From the NCBI RefSeq assembly GCF_000213575.1, contig NZ_GL892006.1, positions 330,614 through 394,613 on the forward strand: a stretch of 64,000 nt of DNA. Direction: 5' to 3'. Every line of letters starts with the position of its first letter. The stretch's first letter is position 1. Position numbers and translations under genes: made by a program. This DNA is from Dysgonomonas mossii DSM 22836. Its GTDB lineage: Bacteria > Bacteroidota > Bacteroidia > Bacteroidales > Dysgonomonadaceae. The notes below the pieces were generated by a model. It was not told where the DNA came from, ran no database searches, and saw only the letters and a program-made list of their open reading frames with translations. Below are positions 18,572 to 26,900 of the stretch, in pieces.

Positions 18572-19489
18572 ATGAAAAAAACACTTTTAGGGATTATCCT
18601 CCTTTGTTTATGCTCTTTTATTTTTGCCCAAACTCTTAATGTAGCCACGTACAATATCAGAAATGATAATCAAGGTGATGCCAACAAAGGCAACGGATGG
18701 GCAACCCGATGTCCTGTTATTGCCAACCTTATAGCCTATAACGATTTCGACATCTGGGGTTCACAAGAAGTAAAACACAATCAGCTGATAGACTTGCTCG
18801 ATGCATTGCCACAATACAGCTATGTAGGTGTAGGTAGGGACGACGGGAAAACCGAAGGCGAGTATGCTCCCATCTTTTTCAAAAAAGATAAATACAAAGT
18901 ATTAAAGTCCGGACATTTCTGGATGGCAGAAAAAACGGATGAGCCAAACAAGGGCTGGGATGCTGCACTTCCCCGCATTTGTACATGGGTACAACTGAAA
19001 GAAACAAAAGGCAAGCTTAAGTTCTGGTTCTTCAACCTACATATGGATCATGTAGGAGTAATAGCCCGTGAAGAAAGTGCGAAGCTGGTACTGGCTAAGA
19101 TAAAAGAAATGTGCGGCAATGATCCTGTTATCTTAACCGGCGACTTCAATGTAGATCAAACACACAAAAGCTATACATTGCTAAGCACATCGGGAATCCT
19201 TACCGACTCATACGACCGTGCAGCAGTGAGATATGCACTGAACGGAACATTCAATGCATTCAAACCCGATCTGCTGACAAGTAGCCGTATCGATCATATT
19301 TTTGTAAGCCCAAGCATGTCAGTAGAACGCTATGGTGTATTAACCGATACCTATCGTACCCCAAGAGATGGTGAAAGCAACATCAAAACGGGCGATTTTC
19401 CGAAGGAATATTCCTTCGATGGGTGCGACATACGTTTGCCTTCAGACCATTTTCCGGTGTCTGTAAAACTCATATACAAGAAAAAGTAG
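18572..19489 (+). CDS. Secreted endonuclease/exonuclease/phosphatase (EEP) family hydrolase
   Basis: 305 residues with a signal peptide ending MKKTLLGIILLCLCSFIFAQ. EEP-fold signatures are complete: NVATYNIR near the start, GSQEVK (metal-binding Glu), WFFNLHMDHVG (catalytic His), LTGDFNVD (Asp/Asn pair), DHIFVS and a terminal PSDHFPVSVKL (catalytic Asp-His). The fold cleaves phosphodiester or phosphomonoester bonds; secreted Bacteroidetes members act on extracellular nucleic acid, sphingomyelin-like or phosphosugar substrates, and sequence alone does not choose. It sits between the carboxylase operon and the CoA-transferase, but its own promoter and the flanking terminator suggest independent expression. 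Confidence 0.88.
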   Translation: MKKTLLGIILLCLCSFIFAQTLNVATYNIRNDNQGDANKGNGWATRCPVIANLIAYNDFDIWGSQEVKHNQLIDLLDALPQYSYVGVGRDDGKTEGEYAPIFFKKDKYKVLKSGHFWMAEKTDEPNKGWDAALPRICTWVQLKETKGKLKFWFFNLHMDHVGVIAREESAKLVLAKIKEMCGNDPVILTGDFNVDQTHKSYTLLSTSGILTDSYDRAAVRYALNGTFNAFKPDLLTSSRIDHIFVSPSMSVERYGVLTDTYRTPRDGESNIKTGDFPKEYSFDGCDIRLPSDHFPVSVKLIYKKK

Positions 19490-19530
19490 GAATAAACCGC
19501 TATATTTCAATTTTTAATGTTAATCTCTAG

Positions 19531-19558
19531 TTGTTCAGTTAATAATTTTGTACTTTTG
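19531..19558 (+). promoter_or_regulatory. Promoter of the CoA-transferase gene
   Basis: TTG at 19531-19533, 17-bp spacer, TACTTTTG at 19551-19558 followed by CAGCG. Start of transcription about 19564, leader about 60 nt. Confidence 0.65.
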
Positions 19559-19626
19559 CAGCGCCAAAGAGAAGGTGTTAAAAATCAACTTTATACAATT
19601 TATTTAATCATACTTTTAGAAAAGAC

Positions 19627-21123
19627 ATGGCTTTAAAATTTATGACTGCTGATGAGGCAGCCGCACTTATCAAACACAATGACAATGTAGGATTTAGCGG
19701 ATTTACTGCCGCAGGATGTCCTAAGGTAGTACCAGTAGCGTTAGCTAAAAGAGCTGAAGCAGAACATGCAAAAGGGAATCCATTCCAGATAGGGATGTTT
19801 ACCGGAGCATCTACAGGCGATTCTATCGACGGATCACTGGCTCGTGCTCATGCAGTTAAATTCCGTACACCGTACCAGTCTAGTAAAGATATGCGAAATG
19901 CTATAAACAGCGGGGAGGTTAAATATTTTGATATGCACCTTTCTCAGCTTGCTCAGGAAATACGTTATGGCTTTTTTGGACAAGTGGATTTTGCTATTAT
20001 CGAAGCGTGTGACATTACCGAAGACGGTGAAATAGTACCAACATGCGGTGTAGGAATCACTCCTACTGTAGCTCGCCTTGCTAAAACTGTAATTGTAGAG
20101 CTTAACAGATGGCATCCGAAAGAAATGCGTGGTATGCACGATATTGCAGAATTGCCAAACCCTCCACACCGTAGAGAGATCGGGGTATATTCTGTAAAAG
20201 ACCGTATGGGTACCGACTGCGTAAAAGTAGATCCTAGCAAAATAATCGTTGTAGAAACAAATACACCGAACGAAGGTGGTGGCTTTAGCCCTGTAGACGA
20301 AATAACAGCAAAAATTGGAGAAAACGTTGCTAACTTTTTCGTTAAAGAAATGGCTGAAGGCCGTATGCCTAAGACATTCCTTCCTGTTCAGTCGGGTGTA
20401 GGTAACATTGCAAATGCGGTATTGGCTGCAATGGGTCAAAGCAAAGAAATACCTGATTTTGAGGTTTACACAGAGGTTATTCAAGATGCAGTAATCAGCT
20501 TGATGGAAAGCGGACGTGTAAAATTTGCGAGTGGATGTTCGTTAACAGTAAGTAACCCTGTTATCGAAAAGATCTACAAGAATCTGGAATTCTTCAAAGA
20601 AAGACTTGTACTTCGTCCTTCTGAGTTTTCTAACAACCCGGGTATTGTGCGTCGCTTAGGTATTATCGCTATCAATACAGCTCTGGAAGCTGATATATAT
20701 GGTAATATCAACTCTACTCACGTTACAGGCTCTAAAATGATGAATGGTATTGGTGGTTCGGGAGACTTTACCCGTAGTGCTTATGTATCTGTATTTGTAA
20801 CTCCATCAGTAGCTAAAGATGGAAAAATCAGTGCATTTGTTCCTATGGTATCACATCAGGATCATAGCGAGCACTCTGTTAAAATCATTATCAGTGAATA
20901 TGGAATTGCAGACCTTCGCGGTAAATGCCCTAAAGAAAGAGCAGAAGCGATTATCGAAAACTGTGTTCATCCCGAATATCGTCCTTTGCTAAGAGAATAT
21001 CTTGCTCGCAGCGAACAGGGACAAACTCCTGTTGACTTATATGATGGTTTTGCTTTCCACGAAGCATTTATGGAAACCGGCGATATGCGCAACGTGAAAT
21101 GGACTAAAGAAAAGAAAGCTTAA
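19627..21123 (+). CDS. Acetyl-CoA hydrolase/succinyl-CoA:acetate (propionate) CoA-transferase
   Basis: 498 residues, the length of the Ach1/ScpC class-I CoA-transferases. N-terminal GFSGFTAAGCPKVVPVALA and QSGVGNIANAVLAAMG are the CoA-binding loops; the downstream EVYTEVIQD contains the glutamate expected to form the glutamyl-CoA intermediate; GGSGDFTRSAYVSVF and SEYGIADLRGK close the active site. It likely transfers CoA from propionyl-CoA or succinyl-CoA to succinate or acetate, recycling CoA in succinate/propionate fermentation. Its position downstream of the propionyl-CoA-type carboxylase supports that role. Own promoter and terminator, so monocistronic. Confidence 0.92.
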   Translation: MALKFMTADEAAALIKHNDNVGFSGFTAAGCPKVVPVALAKRAEAEHAKGNPFQIGMFTGASTGDSIDGSLARAHAVKFRTPYQSSKDMRNAINSGEVKYFDMHLSQLAQEIRYGFFGQVDFAIIEACDITEDGEIVPTCGVGITPTVARLAKTVIVELNRWHPKEMRGMHDIAELPNPPHRREIGVYSVKDRMGTDCVKVDPSKIIVVETNTPNEGGGFSPVDEITAKIGENVANFFVKEMAEGRMPKTFLPVQSGVGNIANAVLAAMGQSKEIPDFEVYTEVIQDAVISLMESGRVKFASGCSLTVSNPVIEKIYKNLEFFKERLVLRPSEFSNNPGIVRRLGIIAINTALEADIYGNINSTHVTGSKMMNGIGGSGDFTRSAYVSVFVTPSVAKDGKISAFVPMVSHQDHSEHSVKIIISEYGIADLRGKCPKERAEAIIENCVHPEYRPLLREYLARSEQGQTPVDLYDGFAFHEAFMETGDMRNVKWTKEKKA

Positions 21124-21164
21124 TCTCGATAGATTAAAGATTAAGTATTACAATATTGTAAAAG

Positions 21165-21196
21165 ATCCTGTACTCATAGCTGAGTACAGGATTTTC
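21165..21196 (+). terminator. Terminator of the CoA-transferase gene
   Basis: ATCCTGTACTCA (21165-21176), loop TAGC, perfect complement 21181-21192, then TTTTC. Confidence 0.9.
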
Positions 21197-21302
21197 TATT
21201 TAGAACCATACAAGGTGTCCGTTTATGAACACAACAAGGCTTCCACAAATAAACTTAATATCTTAATATACTGCACATTAAAAATAATGGCACAGTAATT
21301 GA

Positions 21303-21338
21303 CTTTATAGTAGTAAAATAAAATGTTTTACTATAAAG
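21303..21338 (+). repeat. Inverted repeat directly upstream of a small secreted protein gene
   Basis: CTTTATAG plus TAAAA (21303-21318, with a 3-nt TAG bulge) pairs with TTTTACTATAAAG (21326-21338). The repeat ends 9 nt before the ATG at 21348, so it could be an operator or an mRNA hairpin at the start site. No TAnnTTTG box lies nearby. Confidence 0.5.
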
Positions 21339-21347
21339 CGTACAATT

Positions 21348-21776
21348 ATGAAAACAATAAAATTAATCGCAGTAACAATCGTCTCATTTCTATCTATCGG
21401 AATATGTGCACAGAACAAAGTTGAGGTAACATTAAAAGAAAGACAACCACAAGAGAAAGAATGTGTAATATATAAGAATAATGAGACTGCCTCTAAAATT
21501 GTATATGAATATGATTGCAATGGATACAGAACAAAACGCACATCTTATGAATGGGATAAGACTCTTGGGTGGATAGCCCTATCATTATACAAATTCGAGT
21601 ATAACACCAACGACCAGATAGATCACATTTATTATACAGAATGGAACGATAGAAAAGGAAAATGGAATGATAATAGTGATATGATAACATATAAATATGA
21701 TGCGGATGGCAATCTGGCAGCCATAGAACGAACAAAAGTAGACGGTAAACCCTTAGAGTTGGTATCATTATATTAA
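21348..21776 (+). CDS. Small secreted protein, DUF3836-like, function unknown
   Basis: 142 residues with a signal peptide (MKTIKLIAVTIVSFLSIGICAQ region, written here in part as MKTIKLIAVTIVSFLSIG). The mature part is built of short beta motifs of YD/RHS-like type: IVYEYDCNGYRTKRTSYEWD, then YKFEYNTNDQIDHIYYTEW and ITYKYDADGNLAAIERT. This pattern is typical of small exported Bacteroidales proteins placed in DUF3836. No enzyme motif is visible. Flanked by terminators, monocistronic, with an inverted repeat at its start. Confidence 0.7.
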   Translation: MKTIKLIAVTIVSFLSIGICAQNKVEVTLKERQPQEKECVIYKNNETASKIVYEYDCNGYRTKRTSYEWDKTLGWIALSLYKFEYNTNDQIDHIYYTEWNDRKGKWNDNSDMITYKYDADGNLAAIERTKVDGKPLELVSLY

Positions 21777-21791
21777 GGGAGTGTTTGTAAG

Positions 21792-21827
21792 AAAATCCTG
21801 ATTTGCTAGAAACAAGTCAGGATTTTT
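21792..21827 (+). terminator. Terminator after the small secreted protein gene
   Basis: AAAATCCTGA (21792-21801) pairs with TCAGGATTTT (21817-21826), followed by T. Confidence 0.85.
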
Positions 21828-21890
21828 ACATTTCTTATAATCTAGCTTTTATTTTAACCTTTTAAAATTAAGGTTTTATTATCTATCTCC

Positions 21891-21898
21891 TATCTTTG
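21891..21898 (+). promoter_or_regulatory. -7 element for lipA
   Basis: TATCTTTG, 26 nt before the ATG. Just upstream, AACCTT (21856-21861) and AAGGTT (21870-21875) flank an AT spacer, an imperfect 20-bp palindrome where the -33 region would lie and a possible operator. Confidence 0.55.
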
Positions 21899-21923
21899 TT
21901 ATTCAATAATAGAAAAGTATTCA

Positions 21924-22766
21924 ATGGAACACGTAAAAAAACCAGATTGGTTAAAAATAAAACTTGGGGGAAATAATAATTTTTCACAAACCAAACATAT
22001 AGTAGAATCACATAACCTACATACAATTTGCTCGAGCGGAAGATGTCCTAATATGGGAGAATGCTGGGGACGAGGAACGGCCACGTTCATGATCGGGGGC
22101 GATATATGTACTCGGTCATGTAAGTTTTGTAACACAAAAACCGGAAAGCCTCTGGCATTGAATCCAAAAGAGCCGCAAAATGTAGCGGAATCCATCCGAT
22201 TGATGAATCTGAAACATGCCGTTATTACATCCGTAGACAGAGATGATCTACCTGATCAGGGTGCTATGCACTGGGTGGAAACAATCACGAAGGTGAAGGA
22301 AGTAAACCCGAATACAACTCTAGAGGTTCTGATCCCCGATTTCCGAGGTAATACCGAGTTGATTGATATGGTTTGCAAAGCTGCTCCGAATGTTATCTCT
22401 CATAACATGGAAACAGTACGAAGCCTGACACCACAGGTGAGAAGCGCTGCTAAATATGATGTAAGCCTATCTGTGTTGAAGCGAATTGCAGAAAACGGAT
22501 TAAAAGCAAAATCGGGTATGATGGTTGGACTTGGAGAAACAAGGGAAGAAATCTATCAGCTGATGGACGATCTTTTGGAGGCAAACTGCTCTGTTCTTAC
22601 TATCGGACAATATCTTCAACCAAGCAAAAAACATTTGCCTGTAGTAGAGTATATTCACCCGGATGAGTTTAAGAGATTGAAGAGTATTGCTTTGGAGAAA
22701 GGATTTTATTATGTAGAAAGCGGTCCGCTCGTGCGATCTTCTTATCACGCCGAAAATTGCCTGTAA
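21924..22766 (+). CDS. lipA: Lipoyl synthase
   Basis: 280 residues. Radical-SAM enzyme inserting two sulfurs into octanoyl groups on lipoyl domains of 2-oxoacid dehydrogenases and GcvH. Both iron-sulfur cluster sets are present: an auxiliary set C-S-S-G-R-C-P-N-M-G-E-C near residues 35-46, and the radical-SAM CxxxCxxC (CTRSCKFC, about residues 61-68). The C-terminal RSSYHAE is the conserved RSSY segment whose serine ligates the auxiliary cluster. Convergent with the methyltransferase gene, only 3 nt between the stops and no hairpin between them. Confidence 0.97.
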   Translation: MEHVKKPDWLKIKLGGNNNFSQTKHIVESHNLHTICSSGRCPNMGECWGRGTATFMIGGDICTRSCKFCNTKTGKPLALNPKEPQNVAESIRLMNLKHAVITSVDRDDLPDQGAMHWVETITKVKEVNPNTTLEVLIPDFRGNTELIDMVCKAAPNVISHNMETVRSLTPQVRSAAKYDVSLSVLKRIAENGLKAKSGMMVGLGETREEIYQLMDDLLEANCSVLTIGQYLQPSKKHLPVVEYIHPDEFKRLKSIALEKGFYYVESGPLVRSSYHAENCL

Positions 22767-22769
22767 TAT

Positions 22770-23942
22770 TCAAACCTTACGGCAAATAGTAAGGACTTTC
22801 TTTTCATCAGATAGTGTGGTGGCGAATATATAAATTTCTCCACCTTCACTTATTCTTGTCTTTTTTCTGATCTCTTGAACAGAAACGGGAAAATTACGGG
22901 TCGTTATATTCGCTTGTTTTATAGCAGATAGATGCTGTTTTATATCTTTCTTATTAAAAGAGCATACAGTTTCAACAACAAACTTGCGCCCCTGAAATTC
23001 AGAGATCAGATCAGTAGACGTATATAAATGGCTGCTTGGGTGCAACTTCTCTAATTTGTAAATATCCGCTACAGATTTGTACATTCCCGCTTTCAATATC
23101 GAAGCATTGGGCTCGTACAGGTATTGTCCAACAGATGAAGCGTAATTAACATGAGCTGAATCTTCGTTCTCTTTACGAAATGACAGTATATCAGTCTTAT
23201 CCTTTTGTATATTCACACAATGAATATGCTGATCTTTTTTATTCTTGTCTTTTATAAAAAGCAACTCCTTACACTCGTTCGCTACGCTTATAACATGGAT
23301 ATCTGATACGTTCCTCAAAGATTTTAGCGCTAATGAAATATCAAGCATGGGTGATAATTTTATCATTATCCTCTCGCCCTTTGCTTCCAATAAATCTTCT
23401 ATCTCTATTATATTAGGGGTACAATCTTCTATACGGAATATCTTTCTCCCTTCGCTACTACGTCTTGCCGGATCGATATATATGAGATCAACAGGTGATA
23501 ATTTTTCAAGATATGCTATTCCATCGGTACTCTCTACTCGAACATGTTTGAGTCCTAAAACATCTAAGTTATATTTCGCAACTTCAGCGAGTTCTTCCTG
23601 TTGCTCTATATAAATTGCCTCTTTAAACTTTGCAGCTATGAAAGAGAAATCGACACCAAAACCTCCTGTAAGGTCTATCATAGAATTTCCTTCCACCAAC
23701 CCCGCCTTGTATCGGGCGGTCTGCTCCGAAGAACATTGTTCCATTGAGATATGCTTAGGATATAGAATGGAATCGATATGATACCACGAAGGCACTTTCT
23801 CTTTTGCGATCTTTCGCCCTGAAATTTGCTGTACTGCCAATTGAATATCTATATCAGGATATCGCTTTGCAGATAAAGCAAGCTCATGAATATCATCAGA
23901 CTCATGCTCTTTTATAAAATCTATTAGTGAAGGACTTAGCAT
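22770..23942 (-). CDS. SAM-dependent methyltransferase with C-terminal THUMP-like domain
   Basis: 390 residues. A Rossmann methyltransferase core (about 90-230) shows the SAM loop SMIDLTGGFGVDFSFIA and the motif IYIDPARR in the catalytic region. The C-terminal third (about 300-390, FQGRKFVVETVCSFNKKDIK) matches the THUMP-like domain found with this core. The family is annotated as putative RNA methyltransferase; target unknown. Its ATG overlaps the tamB stop codon (TAATG at 23942-23944 on the minus strand), so it is translationally coupled to tamB. Confidence 0.85.
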   Translation of the reverse strand: MLSPSLIDFIKEHESDDIHELALSAKRYPDIDIQLAVQQISGRKIAKEKVPSWYHIDSILYPKHISMEQCSSEQTARYKAGLVEGNSMIDLTGGFGVDFSFIAAKFKEAIYIEQQEELAEVAKYNLDVLGLKHVRVESTDGIAYLEKLSPVDLIYIDPARRSSEGRKIFRIEDCTPNIIEIEDLLEAKGERIMIKLSPMLDISLALKSLRNVSDIHVISVANECKELLFIKDKNKKDQHIHCVNIQKDKTDILSFRKENEDSAHVNYASSVGQYLYEPNASILKAGMYKSVADIYKLEKLHPSSHLYTSTDLISEFQGRKFVVETVCSFNKKDIKQHLSAIKQANITTRNFPVSVQEIRKKTRISEGGEIYIFATTLSDEKKVLTICRKV

Positions 23943-26900
23943 TACTTTTTCATTCTGATGAATCGGCTCAACGAGCTACCTCTCTTCGTGGAGTCTGGTA
24001 ATATAGGAGTAACCGTATCTCGAACAGACTTCGTCTTTAATGTAGGGAATCCAAACAGATCTCTGAGGTTATCGAAGTCTTTCTTGTATATAAGACCTAC
24101 CCCTTGAGATTGCGATGTTTTTCCGGTATAATAGAATTTCTCGTTATAGTGGTTGTATGCTTTTACGCGCCATGTTCCGGCATTATTGAGCAAATACTCG
24201 ATATCAACGTCACTAATCATGGCTTCTTTGCCGTTATTGATATTTACATCATTGCGATATCCAAAGTTACCATTTATCAATAGCCGGTCATTCATCAAAC
24301 GACTAGACAATATGAGTTCTACTTCTGTACTTGTAAAATCTTTGTCGCTATAACGTATATTCGTCCCGAGCTCCCATCTACTATCTATCTGGCTGACAAT
24401 TTTGGTCAACTGATTGGACAGTGTAGCAGAAGCCACGGCGGCAAAATCTGAAGTTTCGTAAGGGGTATTCGATCCTTTAGGGCTATCAAACTTAGACAAG
24501 AGTAGCAAATATGCAACTTGCCAGTTGATCATATCAGGTGTATTTATAAGGCTCTTCACCTGCCGTGCCACTTCCGGATCGGCAGCAGGGAATTGTATAT
24601 CAAGCCCCACGGTAGGTTGTCTCAATGGCCCTGTCAGATCAAGAACACAGTTTACCGGAATAGTCGTTTGCCCGGTTGTTTCTATTAAAGTTTGATCGAG
24701 ATCTCTTAAACTAGCTGTAAGTTTATAGATAGCTGTTACATCCAAAATGGCTTCGAACGGATCACCCTTAAATTGTACTGTACTCCCATCCTCTATCGTA
24801 AACCGCCTTTCCATCAAGCGTTGGAAAGTAAAAGTGTAACTTCCTCTATTTATAGTATATGTTCCAAACAGACGAGGCGCAGATTTTGAGCTCCATTGAA
24901 ATTGCATAGCACCACTACCCGTTCCGCTAATTAGATCACCGCCCACAGGATCCATAAGAATTTCTACTGTAGCGTTAGGTGTGGCATCAATATAAAAATT
25001 CATATTTATTTCCATCCCCGAACTCGCTTGTATCGGGGGTGCGACCTCTGCTATATTTGGAGAGGCTACAGAGTCGGTCTTGTGCTTCGATTTATAATTG
25101 ATAAACGAATATTCATTTATGATATTCTCCATGAAATTCATACGGACGAGTGTCTTATCCTCAGTCCTCATGCTAATATCTATATCTACGGCTCGTTCGT
25201 CACCACCAATAGTTCCTTTTCCACTCCCGAATACCTTTCCATAGAAGATTGGATTTTGTTTTTGGGTGGCATTATATACAAGGAAATGATCGGCTGAGAG
25301 ATCGACTAAATACATGAAATCCTTAAAATAATCGTGAGCCACCTTTCCGCTGGCTAAAGACTTATTATTATATTCATCGATGAGAGTGATGTTGGTAAAG
25401 TAGATAAGATCTTTCTTCATATAGATCGTATCCGAAAACTTATAATTTGTATTCAGGAAGTTAATCCCTATATTTCCATCCTTAATGTAAGCCTTGCCCT
25501 CAACGGTTACATCCGAAAAGTCTCCGAACAAATGGACTTTACCCGTACCTCTACCACTTATATTCTGAAAAACAGCCTCTGCGTACCTATTCAGAAAACT
25601 AATATCCAAGCTATCGGCATCAAAATTTATAGAAAGCCCCTGATGTATCGGATCTATTTCTCCGTCTACTTTTGTTTTCTTATTTTCTTTGCTGACAATC
25701 ATGCCATCCAACATTATTTTGTTGGTTTCGTCATCCAGCTCACTGAATATATTTAACCGACCAAGCTCTGTTCCATTAAACTTAAAATCAGTGATATCCA
25801 AACGAGTATTCAGATACGGCTTGTTCTCGATGCTGGACATAAACAAGCTGCCTGTAGCCGCTCCACCAAATCTCAATACATCGATTGCTAATGTCTGGAA
25901 TACATATTCTAAATTGATTTTTTTCAACTCTACCTTCAATATATCCGAAGAGCTGCTTGGCGAGTAACTGCCATTTATCTTTATCTCTTGACTTTTGTCA
26001 CTTGTATATACCGAAAAATTATTAACAGTATAATGCCCATCCTGTATTTTAATATGAGATTTTTCCATCTTCCAAGTCGTATTGTTCAGCAACAGCTCGC
26101 TTGGTAGTGTTTCAAAATCAATCATCAAAGGCTTTCTGTCATCCTTGGTAAAGAGCGTGGAAATAGAAAAATCACCTTTAGCCTTCTGCATTCCATCATT
26201 AAGGAGAGAAATATTGGTATTTATCTTATTGTTGGCTAATGTAGATTTTACAGAGATTTCATTTGTCACTTCTTTTTTTCCAATTATAGAGGCATCTATA
26301 CGTGTATTCACCACATTGTCTGAATTCTCATTTTCGGCAAGAACATAGCCGGATTTTATATTCATTCCGGCAGCTTTGATAGCCGGAGTAAAGATTTCCA
26401 CTTTGAATTTATCCAAATGATTATCGTACCGTCCTACTATTTTAGCCTGATTTATGACTGTAACAGGTAGTTTGAATACAGAACTGAGTGTCTCCGTATT
26501 ATTGATAGCAAAATCGAATGTAAAATTATTATTAACCTCGCTTTTTTCTACCTTCTTTCCATTTACTTTTATCAAAGCGGGCAAATATGGATGCAATGTC
26601 TCTAAAATACTATTTGCCATCGTAGAGAAAGAGTAGTCACCATTGACATGTCCGTTAAGGATATCAGACTTTATACTTAGTGTATGCCCCAAAGAATCTA
26701 TTGTAGACTTAACAAGAAACTCGTCCATCTTGAAAACTTGATTTTCTCGAAGAAAGTCAACCGAATCGATACGTATATATCCTTGCGCATTATCTATATC
26801 CTTACCCACAAAGTCGGCATCTATATTAAACGATAAATAAGAATAAGGCATATTCTTTACCAAATGCAATTTATCTAATTGGATATCTGTAGCCTTTGCC

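Noticed and set aside
19834-20484. 216-codon frame antisense to the CoA-transferase
   Set aside because: The opposite strand encodes a full conserved enzyme; the antisense product is Cys/Tyr/Phe-rich without any motif.
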